Below are positions 56,296-63,958 of a stretch of 64,000 bases of DNA, piece after piece. The notes under the pieces were generated by a model. The model had not been told where the DNA came from. It made no database searches and saw nothing but the letters and a program-made list of their open reading frames with translations. Each line of letters opens with the position of its first letter. The first letter of the stretch is position 1. The position numbers and the translations under genes are program-made. The DNA is taken from assembly GCF_002927045.1 (NCBI RefSeq), contig NZ_PRDW01000007.1:118563-182562 (forward strand), read 5' to 3'. The DNA comes from Mycetohabitans endofungorum. Lineage in GTDB: Bacteria; Pseudomonadota; Gammaproteobacteria; Burkholderiales; Burkholderiaceae.

Positions 56296-57378
56296 CTATT
56301 CGACGAGCTTTCGTAGCAGTGGGACTCGATGTAACCCTCGCCAAATGAGATAGGAGCCGGCCATGACAAGGAACCCTGTGATAATGGCTTTTGTGAGTGG
56401 CGATGTATCCCAAGTGGTGCTTTGCTTAGCCAGCACCATTACGATTGAAAGGTGCAAAAGATAGATTCCAAAGCTCGCTCGCGCGAGATTCTCAACGCAG
56501 CGGGCAAGGAATCTCTGGGATACATAAGCACGTTTGCAGAGAAGGAAGACTAAAATTGCTGGAATTAGGATTAGAGGCGAGTCATACCACATGAACCCAT
56601 CCCCATTATTAAGGTTGTTTTTTGCCAAATACAACTGTGCGGCCAATATCGATGCTACACAGATAGAGAATAAGGCGGAGAGATATTTAGTGGAAATGCT
56701 CGTCAGCGATCCACGGACAACGACTGCATAACCGATAAGTAAATATATCGGGTATAAGGCCAGAGTTTCACGTATCCGACTACTGTAGCAGCCTCCATAT
56801 ACTGCTGTGTGATACGCAGAGGGAATGATCTCGATGGCTATGAGTAATCCAATGACCAGCCAAATTGCATTTGTGCGTAGGCGCTCGACAATTCGCCCTA
56901 TGAATGGCGCGGCAAGATATAAAGCCATTATGACATTCATATACCAGAGATGGTATGCTGGCCAATATCTGCTCTTGAGGATTTGATCAGCAATCTGTTG
57001 CCACGGGGGAAGTGGAGTGGTGAACAGTTTGCTATCTAGAAATACGTATCCCCAAGTATAAATAAAAGTTATCGCGACAAATTGAGGAATTCGACGGCGA
57101 TAAAACGTCAGCGGAGTCGTAGCTGCCGCGCCAGGCAAGACCAGCGCCCCAGTGAGCATGAGAAAGATTGGAACTCCGAGTCTCCCGATCCAATGAAGTA
57201 ACGTGAATACGACCCATTGGCCCAAACCAGGGATTGGACCGGTCATAAAAGTATCGACGGAATGGAGGAAAACTACGACGCATATTGCGAATGCGCGGGC
57301 GATGTCCATCCAGGCAATCCGATAGCCTTGGGGTAGAGAGGCTTGAGTCTGCTTAATTATCTGTGGGGTAATTTTCAC
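56296..57378 (-). CDS. Acyltransferase-3 family membrane protein (probable O-antigen acetylase)
   Basis: This 360-residue protein has about ten membrane segments. The family start is RIAWMDIARAFAICVVVFLHSVDTFM (with the key His), and RRIPQFVAITFIYTWGY and YWPAYHLWYMNVIMALYLAAPFIG follow. It ends LLHLSIVMVLAKQ...AGSYLIWRGLHRVPLLRKLVE. Acyltransferase-3 enzymes O-acetylate surface polysaccharides. Phage-borne versions near fibre genes change the O-antigen and block superinfection (lysogenic conversion); that role is inferred. It starts at GTG 57378, opposite to the tail operon. Confidence 0.82.
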   Translation of the reverse strand: MKITPQIIKQTQASLPQGYRIAWMDIARAFAICVVVFLHSVDTFMTGPIPGLGQWVVFTLLHWIGRLGVPIFLMLTGALVLPGAAATTPLTFYRRRIPQFVAITFIYTWGYVFLDSKLFTTPLPPWQQIADQILKSRYWPAYHLWYMNVIMALYLAAPFIGRIVERLRTNAIWLVIGLLIAIEIIPSAYHTAVYGGCYSSRIRETLALYPIYLLIGYAVVVRGSLTSISTKYLSALFSICVASILAAQLYLAKNNLNNGDGFMWYDSPLILIPAILVFLLCKRAYVSQRFLARCVENLARASFGIYLLHLSIVMVLAKQSTTWDTSPLTKAIITGFLVMAGSYLIWRGLHRVPLLRKLVE

Positions 57379-57671
57379 AATCGGTTTCTCAACTCAATGC
57401 AAATCGCCTTGCAACCCATGGCTGCACCGCCTCGACGAGAAGTGAGGTCAGGACAGCATCTGGTTCGAGATCACGCTTGTAAGCTCTTCGTTGATAAGTA
57501 TGAACGTGTCGAGCCTCATGAAAGGCACTATAAGGCGTGTAGCGTTATTGTACAGGTGCAAACAACCAACGTCGCTCTTTTAGTGTATGTTAGGATTTTA
57601 TCCGTGCGCATGCGACTGATGAATTCATAAAGTCGGAACATCAATCGTCACCTATCCAGGTACTTTAAAAT
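57379..57671. other. Gap between two reverse-strand cargo genes
   Basis: No gene recognised; the sequence is AT-rich compared with surroundings and probably contains the acyltransferase promoter. Confidence 0.35.
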
Positions 57672-57702
57672 TTGAGCGCAGAAATCACGTAACTGCGCTC
57701 AA
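57672..57702 (-). terminator. Terminator of the 2OG-oxygenase gene
   Basis: TTGAGCGCAG (57672-57681) and CTGCGCTCAA (57693-57702) form a 10-bp stem. On the minus strand it is followed by a T-rich stretch (complement of TTTAAAA) and lies 20 bases after the 57722 stop. Confidence 0.75.
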
Positions 57703-57721
57703 CTTGAAATCAATTATCAAG

Positions 57722-58534
57722 CTAGTCTTTTTTATAGACATGCTTTGTTTTGGTCACACCTTTTGGAATAACGGTGCGAATTAACCCTCTGATTGCAGCG
57801 TCAGCCTGAAGCATCAAATCACGAATCGGTTCATCCGGCCGCCCGCGAAAAGAAGTTGGGTGAAAATAATCTACGTCTCCAACCGGACGAGATGAAAAAT
57901 AGTAGTTTGAGATACAGCATCGGGATTGATCACAAAGGCTCTTCGACACCGAATGCCAAGAGTGTTGATTTGTCACCATCACAACAAGGCGATTGAATTT
58001 GCTTACAATTGTTGTGGGCTTTGCCTTTGTGCCATCCGGCCATAATTCAAGGTTGCCGCCATTTTCCAACCTCCATTTTGGGGAAACGTAATACAGAAGG
58101 TTCAGTGAGCGATAACGCTTTCTATCCTTGTCATGGGAGTTATCAAGATGCGGGTTCAGAAAGTGACCACATCCCATCATTGAGATACCGCCAGCATATA
58201 AATGCTCGTCTGGTTGTAAAGCATGAAGACCTGTTATTTCGGCAATCAGCGCAACCACTTCGGGCTGCTGAAACGCAAATGTGATTTCTTCGAGAAGTGG
58301 CGCGTGTTTATCCATCTGAGAAGAAACGTACTTGAACTCTCTAATGCTCTTGCGAAGCATCATCGTTGACGGATCTGGGAATGCCCCCCGAATCTGCATT
58401 GCCACGTCGACAGGCAGCATGTCATCGACGTAGAAGTGATTGATGGGGGCCGTTGTTTTCCATTGTTGGCAAGACGCGTGCAAGCGGTTCCTGAGCCGAT
58501 CTGCAAGCAAGGCCCCGAGTTCTTCCCTGTTCAT
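57722..58534 (-). CDS. 2-oxoglutarate/Fe(II)-dependent oxygenase
   Basis: This 270-residue cupin-fold oxygenase has the iron-binding HxD in GHFLNPHLDNSHD (around residue 130), a distal His in NQHSWHSVSKS (around 192) and an Arg in CDQSRCCISNYYFSS that would bind 2-oxoglutarate. The N-terminal WKTTAPINHFYVDDMLPVD resembles prolyl/other hydroxylases of the 2OG-FeII_Oxy_3 group. The substrate could be a tail-fibre protein, a surface sugar or host factor. It follows the acyltransferase on the same strand, with its own terminator. Confidence 0.8.
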   Translation of the reverse strand: MNREELGALLADRLRNRLHASCQQWKTTAPINHFYVDDMLPVDVAMQIRGAFPDPSTMMLRKSIREFKYVSSQMDKHAPLLEEITFAFQQPEVVALIAEITGLHALQPDEHLYAGGISMMGCGHFLNPHLDNSHDKDRKRYRSLNLLYYVSPKWRLENGGNLELWPDGTKAKPTTIVSKFNRLVVMVTNQHSWHSVSKSLCDQSRCCISNYYFSSRPVGDVDYFHPTSFRGRPDEPIRDLMLQADAAIRGLIRTVIPKGVTKTKHVYKKD

Positions 58535-58676
58535 ACCGTAGCCACTCCAATCACAAGTTATTTGCCGTCTGAGGATAGCACACGACTTACCGCTGGCTTA
58601 CCTCAAGCAACATGAATTTATCCGAACCCAGCCCTGCGCTGGATCCGTTCGTTTACTCCCTTGAAGAGGAACAAAC

Positions 58677-58955
58677 ATGGCCGAAACGTTCGACATGGCA
58701 ATGCTTCTGTCAGAATTGAGCCGATGAGGGGCGGCGTTTGAAACCCTACTTGGATACGGTCGGCAAAACCACCATCGGTGTCGGAAGAAATTTAACTGAT
58801 GTCGGAGTCGTTAAGGAATGAGTGCGACTTGCTGCTGGAAAACGATGTGATGCACTCGGTGACGTGGCTCGATCGCCACCTGCCGTGGCGGCGAAGTCTC
58901 GATGCGGTACGCCAGTGCGTCATTATCACAATATAGCCTTTACCATGGGCGGCAT
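58677..58955 (+). pseudogene. Decayed duplicate of the phage endolysin gene
   Basis: The sequence starts MAETFDMAMLLSELSR and then hits TGA exactly where the intact gene has the catalytic Glu (SRDEGRR). After frame changes it continues KPYLDTVGKTTIGVGRNLTDVG...LLENDVMHSVTWLDRHLP, nearly identical to 59954 onwards. It is a lysozyme copy that has lost its active site and frame. Both copies share similar upstream bases as well. Confidence 0.9.
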
Positions 58956-59286
58956 GTTAGGGCTTATTCAAAAGGCCTATGCCGAACGCGCTGAACTGGC
59001 GGGGGGATGAGCCGCAGCAGGAAAAGGACTCCGGTTTCCACCATCACCCCAGCGGAATCCTAGGCGCAAGACAAAGCATATTGGCACCGACGCCATCGTC
59101 GTGTGGAGGGTGCTTGTCTTAAGGCCAATGGAGAAGGATATGAGCTGCGCGGCCATCGAAGCCAATCCGATCTGTGAACCATGGACAAGGATGGAAAGCG
59201 ATACCGGGAACGGTCGGCTCCCGGCTGTCTAATGCGCAAGTAGCCTGAGCTGTCTTTGTGTCTGCGTAAGCCAGTCAACCGACTTG
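58956..59286. other. Non-coding/decayed stretch before the TA module
   Basis: No frame with recognised features. It joins the dead endolysin copy to the toxin-antitoxin genes. Confidence 0.35.
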
Positions 59287-59586
59287 TCACGCGCTCGCCT
59301 TCTCAGGCTCAACCGAGAGCCTTACACCAAGCGCATGCAGTAGCTTGACGATTGTCTCGTAACGCGGCTTTGATCCTGGTGACAGCGTTTTGTATATGCT
59401 CTCACGGCCTAGTCCTGCTGTCTCTGCGACCTTCGCAATACCGCGAGCTTTCGCAATATCTGAAATTGCCGCTGTGAGTAGATCAGGATCGCCTTCCGCG
59501 ATAGCGGCATTGAGATAGGCCGCGATCATCTCCTCGCTGTCCAGGTGCTCCGACACGTCAAAACGTGAAATATTGATTTTGCTCAT
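59287..59586 (-). CDS. HigA-like addiction-module antidote (XRE)
   Basis: This 99-residue protein starts MSKINISRFDVSEHLDSEEMIAAYLNAAIAEGDPDLLTAAISDIAKARGIAKVAETAGLGRESIYKTLSPGSKPRYETIVKLLHALG, the standard 'putative addiction module antidote' protein with HTH (AKVAETAGLGRESIYKTLS). Its ATG overlaps the toxin stop by 4 bases. It should bind the palindromic operator 59865-59880 and the toxin. Confidence 0.9.
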   Translation of the reverse strand: MSKINISRFDVSEHLDSEEMIAAYLNAAIAEGDPDLLTAAISDIAKARGIAKVAETAGLGRESIYKTLSPGSKPRYETIVKLLHALGVRLSVEPEKASA

Positions 59587-59855
59587 GTCTGGTCCTTGAT
59601 CGCTTTCCACATGGCTTTCACGCGTTTGATATCGGCCTTTTGCGTTGACTTGTCGCCACCGCAAAGCAGCAAGTATGTTACGCGCCCTTCACGCGCAAAG
59701 TAGACTCGGTGACCCAGCCCGACGTTGATCTTCAACTCACCGAAGTTCCCTTGCTCCGCTCGTCTGATCCGCAGGTAGACCGCGGCACGCGCCGTCAAGT
59801 CTGTGAGACCGTCAACCCATGCGCTGAATTCTTCGGTAGCGGTGACGGTATTCAT
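59583..59855 (-). CDS. RelE/HigB-like toxin (phage Gp49-type)
   Basis: This 90-residue protein begins MNTVTATEEFSAWVDGLTDLTARAAVYLRIRRAEQGNFGELKINVGLGHRVYFAREGRVTYLLLCGGDKSTQKADIKRVKAMWKAIKDQT, matching the HigB-1/Gp49-like group (conserved LRIRR and LLLCGGDKSTQ). It would cleave mRNA or inhibit translation. It is first in the pair and lies between the dead and live endolysin copies. Confidence 0.9.
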   Translation of the reverse strand: MNTVTATEEFSAWVDGLTDLTARAAVYLRIRRAEQGNFGELKINVGLGHRVYFAREGRVTYLLLCGGDKSTQKADIKRVKAMWKAIKDQT

Positions 59856-59861
59856 GTAAGC

Positions 59862-59890
59862 ATAGTATCCAATTGGATACAAAATAGCAA
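59862..59890 (-). promoter_or_regulatory. TA promoter with palindromic operator
   Basis: On the minus strand TTGCTA (59885-59890), a 17-bp spacer and TACTAT (59862-59867) form the promoter. The perfect 16-bp palindrome GTATCCAATTGGATAC (59865-59880) lies across spacer and -10, suiting antitoxin autorepression. Confidence 0.75.
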
Positions 59891-59953
59891 GAGAATTTTG
59901 ACTATCAGCCGCTCGTGCGGCTTTTTTGTTTACTGCCTTGAACTGGAACGCAC

Positions 59954-60379
59954 ATGAGAGAAACATTCGACATGCCGACGCTTCTGTCGGAGTTGAGCCG
60001 CGACGAAGGGCGGCGTTTGAAGCCTTACCTGGATACGGTCGGCAAAACCACGATTGGCGTCGGCCGCAATCTGACTGATGTCGGAATCGCTGAGAGCGAA
60101 TGCGACTTGCTGCTGGAAAACGATGTGATGCACTCGGTGACGTGGCTCGATCGCCACCTGCCTTGGTGGCGAAGTCTCGATGCGGTACGCCAGCGCGTGC
60201 TCATCAATATGGCCTTCAACCTGGGCGGCAAGCTGCTTACGTTTGTGGACACGCTGGCTGCAATGCAGCGCGGTGATTATGCGAAGGCGGCCAACGGCAT
60301 GCTCGCATCAAAGTGGGCCACACAAGTCGGCGCTCGCGCATACCGTCTTGCGACCATGATGCGCACCGGAGCAAGTTGA
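59954..60379 (+). CDS. Phage endolysin (T4-type lysozyme, GH24)
   Basis: This 141-residue muramidase has the catalytic Glu in SRDEGRR (residue 18), then PYLDTVGKTTIGVGRNLTDVG containing the Asp/Thr active-site region, and a C-terminal NMAFNLGGKLLTF. It cleaves peptidoglycan at the end of the lytic cycle. No signal peptide is seen, so it depends on the holin whose start overlaps its stop (TGATG). Confidence 0.93.
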   Translation: MRETFDMPTLLSELSRDEGRRLKPYLDTVGKTTIGVGRNLTDVGIAESECDLLLENDVMHSVTWLDRHLPWWRSLDAVRQRVLINMAFNLGGKLLTFVDTLAAMQRGDYAKAANGMLASKWATQVGARAYRLATMMRTGAS

Positions 60380-60690
60380 TGCAACTCGATGAACACGAAA
60401 AAAATGTACTAGCGTTGGCCGTCATCGGCGCAATACTCGGGCTGGGCAAGCTGCTTGCCAATGGCGAGCGGGTCAGGCCGCGACTGGTGGTGGGCCGTGC
60501 CATTGTCGGTGCGGGACTGTCGATGAGTGCTGGTGCAGTCTTGACGGCATTCCCCGACTTATCTCCGACAGGGCTAGTGGGCACCGCGTCGCTGTTTGGC
60601 ATCCTTGGGCAAAATGCGCTTGAGGCGGTCGTCCAAAAGTTCGTCGGGCGAATGCCGGCCGGGCGGGGCGGAGGCAAGGATGCTCAGTAA
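60379..60690 (+). CDS. Phage holin
   Basis: This 103-residue protein begins MQLDEHEKNVLALAVIGAILGLGKLLANGERVRP and then has two further hydrophobic segments (RAIVGAGLSMSAGAVLTAF and GLVGTASLFGILGQNALEAVVQKFVG), with a charged C-terminus (RGGGKDAQ). The three-segment layout and coupling to the endolysin identify a holin that permeabilises the inner membrane. Confidence 0.85.
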   Translation: MQLDEHEKNVLALAVIGAILGLGKLLANGERVRPRLVVGRAIVGAGLSMSAGAVLTAFPDLSPTGLVGTASLFGILGQNALEAVVQKFVGRMPAGRGGGKDAQ

Positions 60691-60737
60691 GGCGGTGTCA
60701 ACAGCCACTTGGAATTGACACACTGTAAGAGAGCGGA

Positions 60738-61142
60738 TCAGGCCAGCGGGAACAGGTAGAGCGCGACGAGGTAGTCGCGCAGCAGCGAGTGGTCAATCGC
60801 GCCTTCGGCTGCGCCCACCATGAGTTCAGCCAGATGGATTTCGCTCTGCTCGGAGGCGGCGGGAATAACATAGCCATTCTCCCTGAGAAATTCTAGTGTG
60901 CAGCTTAGAGCGGTGCGCTTGGTGCCGTCATTAAAGGCATGGGCTCGCGCAATGGCGACCGCATACATTGCAGCGATCGCGAACGCATCGTCCATTTCTT
61001 CACTTTCGTAATGGAGGCGGTTGTCAATGCGAGCCAATGCGGCATCCACGGCACCGGGGCCGCCGCCAGAGAATCCGGACAGGCCGCCCTCGGCGCGCAA
61101 GACATTGTCGTGAGCGGCAATCAAATATTCGGCGCTGAGCAT
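60738..61142 (-). CDS. doc: Doc-like Fic toxin (death on curing)
   Basis: This 134-residue protein has the Doc/Fic core HAFNDGTKRTALS (His68) in place of HxFx(D/N)GNK(R/K): Thr replaces the usual Asn before Lys. N-terminal helices LIAAHDNVLRAEGG and flap region fit Doc. Doc phosphorylates EF-Tu and stops growth. It follows the small antitoxin gene within 3 bases. The Thr change could lower or alter activity. Confidence 0.85.
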   Translation of the reverse strand: MLSAEYLIAAHDNVLRAEGGLSGFSGGGPGAVDAALARIDNRLHYESEEMDDAFAIAAMYAVAIARAHAFNDGTKRTALSCTLEFLRENGYVIPAASEQSEIHLAELMVGAAEGAIDHSLLRDYLVALYLFPLA

Positions 61143-61145
61143 GGG

Positions 61146-61346
61146 TCAGTGGTCCTTGAGGATTTTGAAGGCAAGGGCATGCTCCCTGAGCACGTAATCC
61201 AGGCCTTCCTGAACCCTCTGGCGGCCTTCAGGTGTGGACATGACCTGGGTCATATCCACAATGGGTTTTTTGGGCATCTGTGCGTAACGGAGTCGCGCCT
61301 CTTCGATCTGTTCTGCACTGAAGCCCTCGATGAGTTTGTGTTTCAC
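61146..61346 (-). CDS. Antitoxin partner of Doc-like toxin
   Basis: This 66-residue protein from GTG 61346 reads KHKLIEGFSAEQIEEARLRYAQMPKKPIVDMTQVMSTPEGRQRVQEGLDYVLREHALAFKIL. Size, order and 3-base spacing fit an antitoxin, but the N-terminal half is not a clear Phd fold; it may belong to another DNA-binding type. AGGAT lies upstream. Confidence 0.65.
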   Translation of the reverse strand: MKHKLIEGFSAEQIEEARLRYAQMPKKPIVDMTQVMSTPEGRQRVQEGLDYVLREHALAFKILKDH

Positions 61347-61476
61347 GATGCATATCCTAAAGTGGGCGGCAAAAGTTACATTTTACCCGTCAGCTATCGA
61401 GATGCTCAAAGCGAAACGTTTCAGAATCGGAACCCATTTAAATGAAACTAAACATGACAGTTGCGTTTTCATTGCC

Positions 61477-62016
61477 ATGCTGATCAAACCTTCCTGCTCG
61501 CTTGTTGCGGCTGTCATCGCTGCCATGCTCTCGGGTGTCGGTGTGTCAATTTACTACCGTGTTCGCCTCGCGCACGCGCATGCCGAAGCCGCAGCTGTTC
61601 GCGAGCGACACGCCCTTGACTTAAAAGCCATTTCCGATGCTACATTGGCCGCTGAGCGCAAGGCAGCGGAGAACCGCCAAGCCGCAGCGCAAAGGATCGA
61701 AGCCCTGGATGCCCAACTGACGAAGGAACGCCAAGCCCATGAAACCGACAGCCGTCGTTACCGTGCTGCTCTTGCCGCTGGCACTGAGCGGCTGCGTGTC
61801 GCCGTCCGCGACTGTTCAACCCGTGGCGACGATCTGTCCGGATCTGCCAGCACCGCCAGCGTGGGCGATGGAGCCGCCGCCTACGCAGACCTCGACTCAG
61901 CGACTGCGCAACGCGTTTTCGCCGTCGCCGCCGACGACCAGCGAGAAATAGACAAGCTTCGTGCGCTCCAGCGCTACGTGTGTACGGTGCGACCAGCGAC
62001 GGCAGGATGTAGCTAA
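61477..62016 (+). CDS. Rz-like spanin, inner-membrane subunit
   Basis: This 179-residue protein has an N-terminal membrane anchor (LIKPSCSLVAAVIAAMLSGVGVSIYYR), then a long charged coiled coil (HAHAEAAAVRERHALDLKAI...ENRQAAAQRIEALDAQLTKERQAH). This matches i-spanins that bridge to an outer-membrane lipoprotein. The embedded Rz1 frame at 61739-61951 confirms it. It acts last in lysis to fuse inner and outer membranes. Confidence 0.88.
   Translation: MLIKPSCSLVAAVIAAMLSGVGVSIYYRVRLAHAHAEAAAVRERHALDLKAISDATLAAERKAAENRQAAAQRIEALDAQLTKERQAHETDSRRYRAALAAGTERLRVAVRDCSTRGDDLSGSASTASVGDGAAAYADLDSATAQRVFAVAADDQREIDKLRALQRYVCTVRPATAGCS
61739..61951 (+). CDS. Rz1-like outer-membrane spanin lipoprotein
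   Basis: This 70-residue protein, out of frame inside the Rz gene, has a signal peptide MKPTAVVTVLLLPLALSGC/V with lipobox LSGC. It has a Pro-rich mature part (CPDLPAPPAWAMEPPPTQTS). Embedded Rz1 genes of this type are usual in phages. Confidence 0.85.
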   Translation: MKPTAVVTVLLLPLALSGCVSPSATVQPVATICPDLPAPPAWAMEPPPTQTSTQRLRNAFSPSPPTTSEK

Positions 62017-62230
62017 GCCCGCGCCATCACTTATTGGAGCCGTATGTCGTTCGGTTAGCTTGCCTACATTGTCAATGTGCGATATAGCAGTCCCGTTTGT
62101 TGACATTACTTTATCCGCCAGAAGTCTAGCTTTCGCTGTCCATTGCTGTGCTAATCCGTCCGCTTTCCGCTAGCCTGCTGCGCAGCAGCGCTTCGCACTG
62201 CGTGTGTCGGACCTCTTGCTGAGCTTGTGA
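62017..62230 (+). other. Boundary region after the spanin genes
   Basis: No gene. It probably contains the right prophage boundary and the upstream region of the F-box gene. I found no TTCG-N16-TTCG here. ATTGGAGCCGTA (62033-62044) recurs at 63738-63749 in the next promoter region. An inverted repeat CTGCTGCGCAGCAG lies near 62175. Confidence 0.35.
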
Positions 62231-63604
62231 ATGGACTTTGATCTGAATGCCGCTTTAAACGACTATAGCGCCTACATCCGCGCATTGGAGTCGTGCCCGC
62301 AACCCGCCGCGTCGGTGCCACCGCCACGGCAGCCGCCAAGCAGCGCTTTAGCTAACACGTCGGCCAGCCGGCCCACGACATATCATGACCTGCCGCCCGA
62401 ACTGATTGAGCGGATCGGTGACTACGTGCCCGTTCAAGACGTGAAAAATTTTTCAGTAGTCGATCGTCGCACGTATCATGCGATGCAAACCAGGCGGTTA
62501 GTCTACAGCTACTGGCAACAAGCCAACCAAGCCGTAAGTCTCGCATCAGTCAACCAACTGCTCAATGAGATGGATGGCACGCTCGCCGATCCGGCGCAGC
62601 ACGTCGAGCCGATTGAGGCGTTGCGCCAGCGTCTGCAAACATTGCCGGAGGCCGAGCAAGGCGAGGCGTTCAAGCGATTGTTCGCAGCCGCGCAGCGCAT
62701 TCCGAAGCATGGGTTACCAATACAAAAGGCGCTGATGCTGATGTTTCGTTATTTGCCATGGTATCAGCGTCTTGAAGTATTTGACTTCGCTCACGCCTTA
62801 GTGGCACAGCGCGGGCCTGAGCAGGACAATGTCTGGCCGGCACTGGCGATTGGATTGATCGATTTCAACATCGGCTCACCGGAGTTCATCGAGCGTTATC
62901 AGGCGCTCTTGGCGCGGCTGCCGTCGCTGAACGTGTCCCAGCAAGCGGAGCTGATTTCGGTCTTGGTCGGGCTACTGGGGCATTTGCATTCGGATAGGGC
63001 ACACCCGAGTAAATCCGCGCAGTACGCGTTTTTGTGCGAACAGGCTCTACGCCTTCCACCCGCTTATCAGGGTGTGGCAGTTGGCGCGTTGGCGAAAAGC
63101 ACATGGGTCTTGCCGAAAACGGAGCAGTCCATGCGTTACGCGCAAATGCGCGACTTAGCTTTATCGCTGCCAGACGAGCAGTGGGGAATCGCATTGCGCC
63201 ATTTGCCTGTGGCGGGAATCGAGGCGTTGCCACCTGACCAACATGCACAAGAGTTGGCCTTGTTCGAGCGCCATTTGGCGCGTGTGCCAGCGGCGCAGCG
63301 TGAGGGGGCGGCGCTCGGATTGCTGTCTAGTATTCGTTATCTGGATGAGGCGCTGTCGCAGCGAGTATGGCCGCAAGGGTTGGATCTAATCAATGGCAGG
63401 GGCGAAGCGGCGTTATTGCGTCTGCTCACCGGGCTTCAGACATATTCTGTGTTCCGGACCATTAACGATCAAAAATTGCTATTCGCCAAGGCTCAGGTCA
63501 TCAAGTTTATGGAAGCCAATCGTTTCTCTGAGGCGGTCCGTGCACGCATCCTAGACAGTGTTCGAAATTGGAACTTTCCATGGCTCAGGCATGAGCCATC
63601 TTAA
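62231..63604 (+). CDS. F-box protein with helical repeats, candidate type III effector
   Basis: This 457-residue protein has a Ser/Pro-rich N-terminal 50 residues. A eukaryotic-type F-box follows at about 52-95 (YHDLPPELIERIGDYVPVQD, then VKNFSVVDRRTYHAM). In eukaryotes this motif binds Skp1 in SCF ubiquitin ligases; bacterial effectors such as Ralstonia GALA/RipG copy it. From about 120 on, irregular helical repeats of roughly 35-40 residues are marked by LP...Q...A (RLPSLNVSQQAELIS, RLPPAYQGVAVGAL, SLPDEQWGIALRHL, RVPAAQREGAALGLL), probably a substrate-binding solenoid. The ATG has a poor ribosome site. Secretion by a type III system is inferred from the domain and neighbourhood. Confidence 0.75.
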   Translation: MDFDLNAALNDYSAYIRALESCPQPAASVPPPRQPPSSALANTSASRPTTYHDLPPELIERIGDYVPVQDVKNFSVVDRRTYHAMQTRRLVYSYWQQANQAVSLASVNQLLNEMDGTLADPAQHVEPIEALRQRLQTLPEAEQGEAFKRLFAAAQRIPKHGLPIQKALMLMFRYLPWYQRLEVFDFAHALVAQRGPEQDNVWPALAIGLIDFNIGSPEFIERYQALLARLPSLNVSQQAELISVLVGLLGHLHSDRAHPSKSAQYAFLCEQALRLPPAYQGVAVGALAKSTWVLPKTEQSMRYAQMRDLALSLPDEQWGIALRHLPVAGIEALPPDQHAQELALFERHLARVPAAQREGAALGLLSSIRYLDEALSQRVWPQGLDLINGRGEAALLRLLTGLQTYSVFRTINDQKLLFAKAQVIKFMEANRFSEAVRARILDSVRNWNFPWLRHEPS

Positions 63605-63679
63605 CGGAAGCGGTGCGCAGAGTTGGTTGTGGCGATCGGCTCATCAGGGCCCTTAACACGAGTTGACACGTGTGTTTAT
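63605..63679 (+). other. Short spacer after the F-box gene
   Basis: No gene or clear terminator; leads into the hrpII-type promoter. Confidence 0.3.
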
Positions 63680-63740
63680 TTCGTTTAATTGGTTAGTGTT
63701 TCGCGTTGCTAGCTTGTTGCGTCAGTCGGGTGGATACATT
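63680..63740 (+). promoter_or_regulatory. hrpII/PIP-type promoter (TTCG-N16-TTCG-N31-TACATT)
   Basis: TTCG at 63680-63683 and TTCG at 63700-63703 are separated by exactly 16 bases, and the -10-like TACATT (63735-63740, YANNNT) begins 31 bases further. This matches the HrpB/HrpX-controlled promoters of Ralstonia and Xanthomonas, where the second element precedes YANNNT by 30-32 bases. It faces the start codon at 63773. Confidence 0.75.
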
Positions 63741-63772
63741 GGAGCCGTAAACCTTTTTTTGGAGGCGCTTCA

Positions 63773-63916
63773 ATGGATCCGTCATCGTCACGCATTTCTA
63801 CCCCGACTGTTACTTACCCGCCGTCCATACAGACAGGCAGTTCGAGTGTTCCTCTACACCAGCCTTCGCAGGCGACCCGTCAAGTTGCATCCGGACCGCT
63901 CACTAAGAGTCGCTAA
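63773..63916 (+). pseudogene. N-terminus of a probable type III effector, cut short by a transposon
   Basis: From ATG 63773, with GGAGG at 63761-63765, the product is MDPSSSRISTPTVTYPPSIQ, then TGSSSVPLHQPSQATRQVAS and GPLTKSR before TAA. It is about a quarter Ser and rich in Pro, Thr and Gln, the composition of a type III secretion signal. A transposase gene starts 42 bases after the stop, so the effector's body was probably displaced beyond the window. Confidence 0.6.
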
Positions 63917-63958
63917 CGCAACCTGGACGTCAGGCCGTAAGGCGCGTATCCTGAGGTC

